Part shown: positions 6,833-14,739 of the stretch, in pieces
Position numbering within the stretch: position 1 is the stretch's first letter
Layout: each line of letters opens with the position of its first letter
Assembly (NCBI RefSeq): GCF_900156915.1
Contig: NZ_LT732535.1
Location: forward strand, 732,444-765,478
DNA: 33,035 bases
Reading direction: 5' to 3'
Origin: Sediminibacillus massiliensis
GTDB lineage: Bacteria; Bacillota; Bacilli; Bacillales; Amphibacillaceae
Program-made: the position numbers and the translations under genes
Notes under the pieces: generated by a model
What the model was told of the DNA's origin: nothing
Database searches by the model: none
The model's input: only the letters and a program-made list of their open reading frames with translations

Positions 6833-7480
6833 TTATAGTCCATAAATTGCAGGATTTCCCCCTGCTTGGCTTATTAATTGTTTTGCTTTTTCCGGGTCAT
6901 CACGGATGATTTTTCCTTGTTCGGTAAGGTTGAGGTTTTCCTTAGAGAAAGGATTCTTTACAGCACCGCCACCGTCTGGATTCTGCGGCGTGTGTGGTTG
7001 CCTTCCCTTCGGTGTTTCTTCCTCACCAAATAAATAAGGCGATTCTTCTTGGACCTTTTTGAGTTGTTCTTCCAGTCCAATAAGATTATCACCATCTAAA
7101 CTAATTTTCTCTGCATCAATTAAAGCTTTTACAGCCTTGTTGTTCTTGGCTTTCGCATCTTTCAAAGCCAATTCCAATTTAGCTTCTTTGCGTTCTTCCA
7201 ACAGCTTACCTTCCCACTGTTTAGCATCTTCTTCATTTGCTTTTTGTAGGTCAGCAATCTTTTGCTGCATTTCCTCGTTCCCCTTGGCTTTTTCCTTCAA
7301 TTCGTCAAGCTGCGTATCACGGTCTTGTATTTGCTGCTTATAATTCTCGATTTGGCTTTCCAGTGTATCCACTTTATCAGCCTTATCTTTGATGTCATTG
7401 ACCGTTTTGCCATGTTCGATCATGATTTTGTTGATTACTTCCTCTTCTAACTCTAATTCTTTAAGAAATTCACGTTTCAT
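6833..7480 (-). CDS. Scaffold protein (gp20 family)
   Basis: A 215-residue protein with a long coiled coil (about residues 25-105: many Glu/Lys/Gln heptads) and a Gly/Pro/Asn-rich region near 155-175 before a short helical C-terminus. This is the profile of phage minor structural GP20/DUF4355 scaffolds, which guide capsid assembly and exit or are cleaved. It directly precedes the capsid gene. SD AGGAGAG is in place. The upstream 200 bases form an unusual non-coding leader. Confidence 0.88.
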   Translation of the reverse strand: MKREFLKELELEEEVINKIMIEHGKTVNDIKDKADKVDTLESQIENYKQQIQDRDTQLDELKEKAKGNEEMQQKIADLQKANEEDAKQWEGKLLEERKEAKLELALKDAKAKNNKAVKALIDAEKISLDGDNLIGLEEQLKKVQEESPYLFGEEETPKGRQPHTPQNPDGGGAVKNPFSKENLNLTEQGKIIRDDPEKAKQLISQAGGNPAIYGL

Positions 7481-7515
7481 ATTTATCTCTCCTTACATTT
7501 GTTAACGAAGTATAG

Positions 7516-7617
7516 TCTCCGGTAGGATAGCCATTTAACGCATGACTGCGGACATAATAAATAGACAGTTTAATGACATATCCAGGTCAAGCTAGATAAC
7601 CGACTAGCAAACGGAGA
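7516..7617 (-). ncRNA. Candidate branched structured RNA in the scaffold leader
   Basis: On the minus strand a closing stem TCTCCG (7617-7612) with CGGAGA (7521-7516) encloses three hairpins: GCTAG/CTAGC (7608-7591), GGATAT/ATGTCC (about 7583-7550, one G-U) and CGCA/TGCG (7550-7539). Upstream, CCC-GATAT-GGG and a GGCTAG that could compete for the CTAGC strand add alternatives. No ORF of useful length crosses it. A multi-branched fold ahead of the scaffold ATG suggests a cis-acting or packaged RNA, but the pairing is only by eye and no known class was recognised. Confidence 0.35.
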
Positions 7618-7685
7618 TAAGATGGACCACCCTAGCCTTTCCCCCATATCGGGATAAACGTTTAAACATGTGACCACATCCTTTA

Positions 7686-7841
7686 TTAAGTTTCTTCTCC
7701 CCCCACAGTTAAGAGAAAATCAAAGAATAACTCTGCCAAAACTTCTAATTCTTCTTCGCTTGGTGAATATCCCTGTTCAATAAGTCCACGAAACAAATAA
7801 TTCTCAATATCCTTATTGGTGAAATACACTTCTTCATCCAT
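7686..7841 (-). CDS. Small acidic phage protein in the head operon
   Basis: 51 residues, beginning MDEEVYFTNKDIENYLFRGL. Highly acidic, helical, with Leu/Phe-rich positions near the C-terminus. AAGGTG lies about six bases before the ATG. It follows the YqaE-like gene beyond a terminator and precedes the structured leader of the scaffold gene. No function recognised. Confidence 0.7.
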   Translation of the reverse strand: MDEEVYFTNKDIENYLFRGLIEQGYSPSEEELEVLAELFFDFLLTVGGEET

Positions 7842-7861
7842 CCAAGCACCTTCTTCCCAAC

Positions 7862-7890
7862 AAAAAAGACACCCTGTTATGAGGATGTCT
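7862..7890 (-). terminator. Terminator after the YqaE-like gene
   Basis: Minus strand AGACATCC pairs with GGGTGTCT (eight pairs, one G-U) around an eight-base loop, followed by six T. It overlaps the end of the YqaE-like gene, so that gene has its own transcript end inside the head operon. Confidence 0.85.
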
Positions 7891-8086
7891 TATTGTTATA
7901 TTTAGCTTGTAATTTCACTTGCTTCTTCATTCGCTTATCAGCCTTGGCATCGGTTACGACTCCCCAACTATGAATGACGGCCGGAATCCACAGTAACAAA
8001 CACAACAGGATATTGATTAATCCTTGAATGGGCTTTCCATAAAGAAACACTGGTACTGGCGGTAAGAAAATACATAATAATCTCAT
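7877..8086 (-). CDS. YqaE/Pmp3-family small membrane protein
   Basis: 69 residues from the ATG at 8086, which has GAGGAG seven bases upstream; a TTG at 8101 is less likely. Two hydrophobic helices (about 1-19 and 24-41), with the PPVPVF motif and the NILLCLLLWIPAVIHSWGVV second helix, are the signature of the Pmp3/YqaE family (UPF0057), followed by a basic tail. In bacteria and yeast these proteins sit in the plasma membrane and affect membrane potential. In a head operon it is a moron-like passenger with its own terminator, perhaps altering the lysogen or the infected host membrane. Confidence 0.85.
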   Translation of the reverse strand: MRLLCIFLPPVPVFLYGKPIQGLINILLCLLLWIPAVIHSWGVVTDAKADKRMKKQVKLQAKYNNKTSS

Positions 8087-8154
8087 GAAACCACTCCTCA
8101 AATTTGGATAATATTGTCTATATTCTATAGTATACCGAAAAATCCTTCTTAGAA

Positions 8155-8169
8155 GTGGCTTATTTCGAC
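8155..8169. repeat. 15-bp direct repeat, copy 1
   Basis: GTGGCTTATTTCGAC is identical to 8386-8400. It covers the stop region of the 58-residue gene, and the other copy covers the stop region of the MuF gene. The pair flanks a 231-bp unit, consistent with insertion or duplication of that unit after the MuF gene. Confidence 0.75.
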
Positions 8170-8336
8170 TTTTCTTGCAAATAACCTTTTATATCATACT
8201 CTCTTCCTAGTATTCGTTGAAGTTCAAACCGGATAAACTGCTTCGTATGTTTATTCGTATTGGGGTGATTATAGATATTCCTGACCATTTCCATACATTG
8301 TTTAGGCAAATGCCCGTTAATCACATCTATTTTCAT
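8160..8336 (-). CDS. 58-residue phage protein of unknown function
   Basis: Begins MKIDVINGHLPKQCMEMVRN and ends LQEKSK. AAGGAGTG precedes the ATG. Basic, helical and without membrane segments. Lies between MuF and YqaE-like genes, within a 231-bp unit bounded by 15-bp direct repeats. Its last three codons and stop match those of MuF at the DNA level. Probably a moron inserted into the head operon. Confidence 0.65.
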   Translation of the reverse strand: MKIDVINGHLPKQCMEMVRNIYNHPNTNKHTKQFIRFELQRILGREYDIKGYLQEKSK

Positions 8337-8385
8337 AGCATCACTCCTTTTTATTAGAGTATGCTTCTTAGGCTCGTTTGTAAAC

Positions 8386-8400
8386 GTGGCTTATTTCGAC
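8386..8400. repeat. 15-bp direct repeat, copy 2
   Basis: Identical to 8155-8169. Encodes the last codons and stop of the MuF protein on the minus strand. Confidence 0.75.
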
Positions 8401-9278
8401 AGGTTGGATTTGAAATCGTCATAGGAATCATAACTGACATTCTGCACGGCGCTTGCATTGCTTTCAAATCCGTCCGGTACTTCCAACATGTCACAACGGC
8501 AATTAATTACGTTGTCTGCACTACCGGATGGGTCGCCAGGATACATCAACTCTTCCCCGTCCACTTCAAATGGTTCATCAATATATCTTTCTTGGCCATC
8601 TGCCTCTGAGTGAGCCTCTCTTGTTCTATCCTGTTGTGCAGCTATCCATACCTTCTTCAATCTCAATCCAGCCTCGGATGCTTTTACCATGCCATCATGC
8701 CGTGATTGTTCTCTTACTCTATGGTTTTCTGTTCGGGCAATGGTGAGAGCCTTGCTTGCCCCTACATCCATTCTCTCTTTGATTCGTTTGGCTGTACTTC
8801 GGAAAGACTCCCCTTGTATTAACCCTTGTGCTAAGTTTTCTCTTAATTGCCTGGTTAGTCGCTGCTGATTATCCCGGTTGCGTTCCAAGAAACCGATACG
8901 ATCTAACGGATTTTCGATAGCCCTCTCTATTTCATCTTTATCCAAGAGCGCAAAGCCTAAGTCTGCGTTTACTGCATCGGATAAGATGTAAGCTGTTTGG
9001 TAATAGCCCTCTTCATAAATGTGCCGCTGGCTTTTCTTCAGCGTTTGGGCGTTCTTACCCGTGAGCTTGCCTATCTCCTTGGCAATTTCTTTTTCCAGTT
9101 TAGAAAGGCGATTGTATTTCTGCATCTCATACCAATCACCGTCATATTCCTGGTATATCTTCGCAATCTTGGACCGTAGTTCTTTCAAGGATATTTGGTA
9201 ATTGCGAATAAGCTCTCGTTCAAACTCCCTTTCCAGGTTATCCAACCGTTTAGCAGCTTGACGTTGTTTCTTATTCAT
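8391..9278 (-). CDS. Minor head protein, MuF/SPP1 gp7 family
   Basis: A 295-residue protein. The N-terminus is strongly basic and coiled. The C-terminal half carries the Phage_Mu_F core: ARTENHRVREQSRHDGM, then KVWIAAQQDRTREAHSEADG and NVINCRCDML. Family members enter the procapsid, associate with the portal and aid DNA ejection. No C-terminal toxin is fused. The ATG lies within the last codons of the portal gene (eight-base overlap), so the two are coupled. Confidence 0.92.
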   Translation of the reverse strand: MNKKQRQAAKRLDNLEREFERELIRNYQISLKELRSKIAKIYQEYDGDWYEMQKYNRLSKLEKEIAKEIGKLTGKNAQTLKKSQRHIYEEGYYQTAYILSDAVNADLGFALLDKDEIERAIENPLDRIGFLERNRDNQQRLTRQLRENLAQGLIQGESFRSTAKRIKERMDVGASKALTIARTENHRVREQSRHDGMVKASEAGLRLKKVWIAAQQDRTREAHSEADGQERYIDEPFEVDGEELMYPGDPSGSADNVINCRCDMLEVPDGFESNASAVQNVSYDSYDDFKSNLSK

Positions 9279-10662
9279 CTTCCTCTACTTCCTCATTATC
9301 GAGGTCAATCATGCCTTCGTTCTCTTCTTCTCGCCTAGCCATTTCCACCTGTGCATCCGTAACCATCGGATGGTTCTCCATCTTCGTCCGAACAGACAAC
9401 TCCGGACTCTTCATAAGCATGTCAACTTGTTCTGCTTCATTCATTAACATCGCTTTGTTAAACGTAAACGTGATGTCCTTGTGGTCAAAGTTCCCTTGAT
9501 TGGTTTCTCCAAGATATTCACATACAAACCACATGAATTGCCTTAACCCTTTGGCAAACTTTCTTTCCAGGACATTGGCTTTCATATCGAGTAAGGAGAA
9601 TAAGAACTTGAGCGCAATACCTGATGGGCTGTTACCGAACTTATCGGTATTCGTATTAACTCCTTGTCCGAATTGGTATATGTCTCCCACAATACGATCT
9701 AAGAACTTCTCAATGCTGTCCACCGGAACTTCTGCCTTGACGGTTTCGATACCGCCTTCCGCATCAACAGCAGCACCCTTATATCGTTTCAGATTGGTTA
9801 CTGCTTGGTCCATATCAGTACCGGAGTATCCTCTAAGCACATAAAAAATCTCTTGAATGTCCTCAAGAGTGTTGGTAGTATCGCTTGTTAAGTTGTCGTA
9901 AGCATCTATAAAGTCCTTGTAAAAGGTTAAATCTCCAACTTTTTTACTGTTGTTAGCAAACTCAACGAATGGAACCTTACCCCATCCGAAGCCGTTTTCC
10001 CCTTTATACCAATGAGACTGTGGATTCACTTCAATAGAAGCATCCAATTCGATGTTTCCATGTACCATTTCATAAAAGGTAACCATTTCGGTATCCCACA
10101 ACTCAATCTTTAGTGTGCCGTCATCCAGTTCATACACCCTGATGCCGTTTATGAGATTCTTTCGCTTGGTATTGTCGTAAATCGGTATAAACTCTTGTGC
10201 CGGGATGATGATGTAATCAAAGTTTCCTTCTTCATCAATGTAAGGATGCAGCCATTCCACCCCTTTATTGGATGCAGCAGTCACCAATTCCGGTAATGTA
10301 TCGTCAAACTCATCTCCCAATGTATCAAGGATAACTTCTATATCCTGGTCGGTCTTGCTGCCTATCGTAACGGGATCACCTACAAGATAAGAGGTTTTCT
10401 GGTCAACCAACAGCTTATGCCAGCCGGATGCCAGCTTGTTGTTGGTTGCTTCATAGTCAGGATGCTTAACGCCGTCATTGTCATATTTGTAAATAATGCG
10501 CTCTGTGATGTCGTTTTCCTTGTAATAATACTTTATCCCTTCAAGCATGTCTGTCGTGTCGTGTTCGTCTATATATGCCTTTAGGATATCCGTTATTCGG
10601 GGAGAGTTTTCTTCTATGGCTTGGATTAACTCTTCTGTGTGAGTGGGTTCATTAGGGTACAT
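9271..10662 (-). CDS. Portal protein (SPP1 gp6-like)
   Basis: 463 residues, the usual size. The N-terminal INxxxP-less start (MYPNEPTHTEELIQAIEENS) leads into the YKENDITERIIY region, LASGWHKLLVDQKTSYLVGD, and the central YDNLTSDTTNTLEDI and NSPSGIALKFLFSLLDMKA motifs, all typical of the SPP1 gp6 portal family. It ends with an acidic tail. The protein forms the dodecameric ring through which TerL pumps DNA. It follows terL by 14 bases. Confidence 0.94.
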   Translation of the reverse strand: MYPNEPTHTEELIQAIEENSPRITDILKAYIDEHDTTDMLEGIKYYYKENDITERIIYKYDNDGVKHPDYEATNNKLASGWHKLLVDQKTSYLVGDPVTIGSKTDQDIEVILDTLGDEFDDTLPELVTAASNKGVEWLHPYIDEEGNFDYIIIPAQEFIPIYDNTKRKNLINGIRVYELDDGTLKIELWDTEMVTFYEMVHGNIELDASIEVNPQSHWYKGENGFGWGKVPFVEFANNSKKVGDLTFYKDFIDAYDNLTSDTTNTLEDIQEIFYVLRGYSGTDMDQAVTNLKRYKGAAVDAEGGIETVKAEVPVDSIEKFLDRIVGDIYQFGQGVNTNTDKFGNSPSGIALKFLFSLLDMKANVLERKFAKGLRQFMWFVCEYLGETNQGNFDHKDITFTFNKAMLMNEAEQVDMLMKSPELSVRTKMENHPMVTDAQVEMARREEENEGMIDLDNEEVEEDE

Positions 10663-10676
10663 GTTTTCACCTGCCT

Positions 10677-11927
10677 TTAGTTTACGAATGTCATTGTCGG
10701 TTTCATGTAATGGGAACCACCATATCTAAGAGCTGCCATGGCATCATCAAAGATATTTACTGGTTCATCCAGATATATATTTAACTTTTCATCCTTGCGC
10801 CATTTCCATTGATGTATCTCTTTGATGGTATTCACGCACCTTGGATGAATATGGATTGTGCGTTGCTTTAACCAGTCAATTTGTGCGTTCACACTACCTT
10901 GACCCTTTTTAACGGGGTAAGCTCTATATCCTGCTTTTTTCCACATTTTTATACGGTCTGGTTCAGCAGAATCGCAGGGCATTTGCAACCGTTTATTCAA
11001 TCCTCTTTCATTTGCAATCTTGATTAATTCGTCTGTGTCTTTTTCATACTCGTATATTTCATCACACACAAAAATATCCCCATCTTTATATCCAAGATCG
11101 AGGATTGCATTAGCGTGATTATAACCAAAGTCTTGCGAATATATCTTACTATCGAATCTTGATAAGTCTGATTCAAACTCATGGATTTTAATGTTGGTCA
11201 GGATTAATCCACCAACTTCTCCCCATTCTCCAAGACCGTATATCCGGTAACCTTCCGGGTCTTGCTCTTTCCTTCGTTCCATCCGTCTATGATAAGCTTC
11301 GTCAATGAAGCGATTATTCAAATAAGTGGAATGATGGGTGAATATATCATCGTCTTTATAGTCGAAGTATTTCTTCTTAATCCAATGCTGTGCAGATACA
11401 GGGTTAAACGTCATGGTGATTTGATAATAAAGATTCGGATTCTCCAGTATCCCACGCAGACGGTCATCCAGTATATCCACATCTGCTTCATATAGCTCGG
11501 TAGCTTCTTCAATCCATATCCAAGTCAATTTACCATTCGGGAAGTTGATAGACTTTAGTTTCTCCCTGTCTTTCTCATGCTGCACACCACGGAATATAAC
11601 TTCATTCCCTGTAACCAATGATTTCAATGTCATGGCGCTTTCGTTCACATACCAGTAATTATCTGCCTTATCCCCGTATATCTTGTTGATAGCACCTTTT
11701 AGCTCGGAGAAGGTGGAATGTCTGTTAGATACATCCACTTTACGAACGCACAATAAGTTAGCGCCTTTATACTTTGGATCGGATAGCTTGATAATGAAAT
11801 CCTGGGCCACATTCACCGATTTACCAGAACCGGCAGACCCTTTCATGATGCGGTAACGTTTCTTGGATTGGTTAGCTTCTTTGAATGACTTATTAAATCC
11901 GACTTTAACCTTCGTCATCGTCGCCAT
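10677..11927 (-). CDS. terL: Terminase large subunit
   Basis: 416 residues from the ATG at 11927; a TTG at 11933 and a second ATG at 11918 are alternatives. Walker A is GSAGSGKS near residues 31-38, and Walker B is LTWIWIEEATEL near 138. The C-terminal half has the RNase H-like nuclease part (QDFGYNHANAILDLG, then the CDSAEPD acidic cluster). It is the ATP-driven motor and nuclease that cuts concatemers and packages DNA into the portal. The start overlaps the end of terS by about 23 bases, indicating coupling. Confidence 0.95.
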   Translation of the reverse strand: MATMTKVKVGFNKSFKEANQSKKRYRIMKGSAGSGKSVNVAQDFIIKLSDPKYKGANLLCVRKVDVSNRHSTFSELKGAINKIYGDKADNYWYVNESAMTLKSLVTGNEVIFRGVQHEKDREKLKSINFPNGKLTWIWIEEATELYEADVDILDDRLRGILENPNLYYQITMTFNPVSAQHWIKKKYFDYKDDDIFTHHSTYLNNRFIDEAYHRRMERRKEQDPEGYRIYGLGEWGEVGGLILTNIKIHEFESDLSRFDSKIYSQDFGYNHANAILDLGYKDGDIFVCDEIYEYEKDTDELIKIANERGLNKRLQMPCDSAEPDRIKMWKKAGYRAYPVKKGQGSVNAQIDWLKQRTIHIHPRCVNTIKEIHQWKWRKDEKLNIYLDEPVNIFDDAMAALRYGGSHYMKPTMTFVN

Positions 11928-12342
11928 AATCAACCACCACGTTTAACCCTAAATCTCCCTCATGCTTAATGTCCTGTTTATCTCTCCACACATCCGGCTT
12001 TCGATTCTTCAACCAGAATATTTGAGCTGTCGTGTTCGGTTTCTCGTACTTCTCAACGTCTACCACATCACCTTTATTCGTGACTGTCTGTTCTTGGTAT
12101 CGGAACCCTAATGCAGATTGAAGCAGAGCATTTTCTACTTGTCGGTCGACAACCTCTTTGCCCTTTTTTAAGGCATCATTAAATTCTTTCTTTTCTCGTT
12201 TCCATTTGTAGAACACATCATGACTCACACCTAACATTTCCATCATGTCTTTATCGGTATGTCCATCTCTCGCCCATCCTTCAACAAGCAAGAGTTTATC
12301 ATCCATCTCTAATTCTTCCCATCTGGATTTTCTACCCGCCAT
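11905..12342 (-). CDS. terS: Terminase small subunit
   Basis: 145 residues. The N-terminal helix-turn-helix (about residues 15-52, HTDKDMMEMLGVSHDVFYKW) would bind the packaging site, and the middle helices plus the KNRKPDVWRDKQ motif are typical of Gram-positive phage TerS proteins. The acidic C-terminus overlaps the terL start. It recognises phage DNA and recruits TerL. Confidence 0.92.
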   Translation of the reverse strand: MAGRKSRWEELEMDDKLLLVEGWARDGHTDKDMMEMLGVSHDVFYKWKREKKEFNDALKKGKEVVDRQVENALLQSALGFRYQEQTVTNKGDVVDVEKYEKPNTTAQIFWLKNRKPDVWRDKQDIKHEGDLGLNVVVDYGDDDEG

Positions 12343-12395
12343 ATCCTTATAAGCCTCCCTCCCACCTTATAGGTAACTGGTTATTCGTTTATGAT

Positions 12396-12719
12396 TTACA
12401 CTTTCCTGAATATTTTTTGATCGGGGTCAATATATTCAATTGCCTTTTCAGCGAACTCTCTACCGTCTAATGTTACTTGTATTTCGGGTGAATCTTTCCT
12501 TGTATATTTATCTGTCCATATGACCGAATCACAATTAGGGCTTGTATCATAATCAGGCAAGGCTTCTTTCACTTCTTTGATTCTCTTATCCAGTTCCTTG
12601 ATATGCTTGCCGTTCCTTTTCAATTCGTCCAATAAGTCTCTCCTGTGTTTATCGGCCCAGTTTTTATCTGTTTCCAATCTTTCTAATTCATTCCGGAGCA
12701 CTCTGTTTATATGGTTCAT
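12396..12719 (-). CDS. Coiled-coil phage protein, unknown
   Basis: 107 residues. The first 52 form a charged coiled coil (Glu/Lys/Arg/Asp/Leu heptads). The rest is a mixed domain containing DYDTSPNCDSVIWTDKY and a final YIDPDQKIF. Good SD before the ATG. It lies between the fibre-like cassette and terS, in the same orientation and with a modest gap. Function is not recognised; a DNA-binding or regulatory role is possible but unsupported. Confidence 0.7.
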   Translation of the reverse strand: MNHINRVLRNELERLETDKNWADKHRRDLLDELKRNGKHIKELDKRIKEVKEALPDYDTSPNCDSVIWTDKYTRKDSPEIQVTLDGREFAEKAIEYIDPDQKIFRKV

Positions 12720-12734
12720 TCCATCCCCTCCAGG

Positions 12735-12872
12735 TTATTGATATGATTCGTTTATATAGTCAATGGGTTGTTTTTCTTTTGCGCTTGAAATAATGTCATC
12801 TCTCAAAGCGTTGTATAACTTTTCTAAGCTATCATAGCCGTGAGCTTTGTATATCATCTCCAAATCAGTCAT
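12735..12872 (-). CDS. 45-residue phage protein
   Basis: Begins MTDLEMIYKAHGYDSLEKLY. Its ATG overlaps the stop of the preceding gene (ATGA), a strong sign of translational coupling. Helical, neutral and without a membrane segment. Unknown function. Confidence 0.6.
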   Translation of the reverse strand: MTDLEMIYKAHGYDSLEKLYNALRDDIISSAKEKQPIDYINESYQ

Positions 12873-13045
12873 TGCTCGACACCCTCATCGCACAAATAAA
12901 ACAGATTCAATTCATCATCATTTATCGCAAGGAGTATTTTATCTTCTTCACCGTAGAAAATAGTCTTTCCCTCCGCAAATGCAATGTAATTAACACCAGA
13001 TACCTCGTGTATCCCTAATTCTTTTATGACTACTGCATAATTCAT
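12869..13045 (-). CDS. 58-residue acidic phage protein
   Basis: Begins MNYAVVIKELGIHEVSGVNY. Predicted beta-rich, with an acidic C-terminal half. SD GGGAGAG precedes the ATG, and the start overlaps the stop of the baseplate-like gene upstream by ATGA. Its own stop overlaps the next start in the same way, so 13326-12735 forms a chain of coupled genes. Function unknown; possibly an accessory of the fibre cassette. Confidence 0.65.
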   Translation of the reverse strand: MNYAVVIKELGIHEVSGVNYIAFAEGKTIFYGEEDKILLAINDDELNLFYLCDEGVEQ

Positions 13046-13326
13046 GTTATCTCTCCCTTCATTATATAGACTCTCTCCTGCACCACCGTACTCACATTCC
13101 CCGCCTGATCGGTTATCTCCGCCTCAAAAGTGAAGTTACCATGTTTCCCTTCCGTATCAGCAGGAACAATCTTCACCACAAAGTCATTCGTGTTTATCGT
13201 AGCCGTGTTTCTTTCTATGTCATCCAGTCTCCACTTTACCGTAGCACCGGATAAATCGACCGGGTTTCCGTTTTCCGTTACAGGAATTGTAATGTTCAGC
13301 GTATCTCCTGCATACATCGTTATCAT
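13042..13326 (-). CDS. BppU-like / Ig-like beta-sandwich structural protein
   Basis: 94 residues. MYAGDTLNITIPVTENGNPV followed by LSGATVKWRLDD is the hallmark of the BppU N-terminal family of baseplate upper proteins, a small beta sandwich found in tail fibre and baseplate assemblies. No C-terminal receptor domain is attached. The start overlaps the end of the repeat protein, and both are likely parts of one virion structure. Location upstream of terS is unusual for a tail component. Confidence 0.7.
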   Translation of the reverse strand: MITMYAGDTLNITIPVTENGNPVDLSGATVKWRLDDIERNTATINTNDFVVKIVPADTEGKHGNFTFEAEITDQAGNVSTVVQERVYIMKGEIT

Positions 13327-14426
13327 TGAATCACGCCCTTTACCGTGACGTTTAGTTTTCTTTCTCCGGGGATGGTTACGTTCAATCGCCTTTCCCCTGC
13401 CACATACACATTGAGGTTTCTTTCTCCCTCCAGCCGTATGCGCCTGACTATCGACTTATCTTCATCGTAGAAGGTTTGCCTTGTATCGTATTCGTAGCTA
13501 ACAGGATTATATAACTCCTGGAGCGTGTCTATTGTCTCCTGCCTGTCTGCATAGATGACAAGGTTAATATCTCCTTCTGCTGTGGTTGCCTTATATATCG
13601 CCTGTTCCAAGTCTGCCAGGGTTTCTTGATTGGTGTACCATGCTTGCTTTGTATCGTATATATGTTCCTTCTCCGCATAAAGAGAAAGGGATAAGTCATA
13701 GTTCCATGTCCTTACGATGCTGTCACTGTATATTTCTTGGAAGGTATCGTATAGGTTCGTTACGGTTTCATAGATGATTTGCGCTGTATTGTAGGATTGG
13801 CTTATATCCTGATACATGTCGATTTTGGCATCAAAGGAGTTTATCACTTCTTCATAGATGGATTGCTTCATGTCGTAACTGTTTGTGCGTTCTGCATACA
13901 GACGGTTTTCTATGTCGTATGTGTAAGATACTTCCTCGCCTGTCGGTTCTTCTCCTCCACCGTCATCTACCCATGTACCGCCGTATAAGGTAGCATGGTT
14001 ACCGTTTCCTGATTGGTCTTGTACGGTTCCGGTGGACATGTCGTAATGGGCGACTAAAGAACCGGAATTGTCATAGACTTTGACACCCCAAATTTTACCA
14101 TTCATAAAATACGGGTTAACGGGGTGTGAAAATATAGTACCTGGACCTGTATAATCAATCCAACCCACTAATTTTAGAGTTACTCTATTTAAGGGTGTAA
14201 CTTCTGCTCTTTCTACACCATCCACCAAAAAAGTGTTTGCGTTTTCCTTTGTATCTCCATCTTGTCTGTAAAATTGTGCAGTTGTTCCGGTATCCCCTCC
14301 ATAATCAGCATAATCATGACGGCCTGATTCATTAGAATCAGATATTTCTATGTCCATCACGATATCCTTGAGAGTCATAGAAGGAAGAGAAAGCTTATCA
14401 TCCACACCATCCATTTGAAGGTACAT
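13323..14426 (-). CDS. LamG-like fibrous protein with 14-residue repeats
   Basis: 367 residues. Residues about 1-155 form a LamG/concanavalin-type carbohydrate-binding fold, with the diagnostic VAHYDMSTG and DQSGNGNHATLYGGTW near its end. Residues about 167-323 contain eleven consecutive units of about 14 residues with pattern [YFAGIW]-[DN]-x5-Y-x6; one unit has three extra residues. The C-terminus has three 10-residue units (GERNLNVYVA, GERRLNVTIP, GERKLNVTVK). This suggests a sugar-binding head on a repetitive shaft, such as a fibre or head decoration. It is not a canonical late tail gene by position. The exact role is unknown. Confidence 0.75.
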   Translation of the reverse strand: MYLQMDGVDDKLSLPSMTLKDIVMDIEISDSNESGRHDYADYGGDTGTTAQFYRQDGDTKENANTFLVDGVERAEVTPLNRVTLKLVGWIDYTGPGTIFSHPVNPYFMNGKIWGVKVYDNSGSLVAHYDMSTGTVQDQSGNGNHATLYGGTWVDDGGGEEPTGEEVSYTYDIENRLYAERTNSYDMKQSIYEEVINSFDAKIDMYQDISQSYNTAQIIYETVTNLYDTFQEIYSDSIVRTWNYDLSLSLYAEKEHIYDTKQAWYTNQETLADLEQAIYKATTAEGDINLVIYADRQETIDTLQELYNPVSYEYDTRQTFYDEDKSIVRRIRLEGERNLNVYVAGERRLNVTIPGERKLNVTVKGVIQ

Positions 14427-14427
14427 T

Positions 14428-14739
14428 TTAATTCACCTTCTTCTCATACTTCTCGGCTATTTTACAAGGTTTCTTCTCCTTCTCGTCATGGGTGCAGTCA
14501 TGCCAATCAATTTCCCCTGATAATTCATCGACTTTCTTTTTCATGTCGGAGAAGAGGTTATTCTTATCGGTTTCCGTGTTCACCCATGCTTCAAAGTTGA
14601 AAGAAGGCTCTGCTGTTTCATCCCCTGTAAAGTCCTGTGTATCTAATTTCCATAGTTCATATTTGTTGATACTCTTGACGATGCTATCCTTATCCGCCTG
14701 TGTTTTCGCCTTCAATCTGCCACGGATGGATTTCTTCAT
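14428..14739 (-). CDS. Charged phage protein in the fibre-like cassette
   Basis: 103 residues, Lys/Asp/Glu-rich and soluble. The N-terminal segment KSIRGRLKAKTQADKDSIVK is basic, and the C-terminal end carries a Cys pair spaced by 14 (WHDCTHDEKEKKPCK). The start shares a base with the stop of the preceding structural-like gene, so it is coupled. I recognise no family. It is likely a partner or chaperone of the fibre cassette. Confidence 0.65.
   Translation of the reverse strand: MKKSIRGRLKAKTQADKDSIVKSINKYELWKLDTQDFTGDETAEPSFNFEAWVNTETDKNNLFSDMKKKVDELSGEIDWHDCTHDEKEKKPCKIAEKYEKKVN

Noticed and set aside
7501-7690. Possible group I intron or tRNA
   Set aside because: Some short boxes resemble intron core elements or a D-arm, but their order is wrong and no T-arm, anticodon arm or intron-encoded protein is present.
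13323-13950. DNA repeats around GTATCGTA as a CRISPR-like array
   Set aside because: The 42-bp period comes from the 14-residue protein repeats; the DNA units vary and have no spacers.
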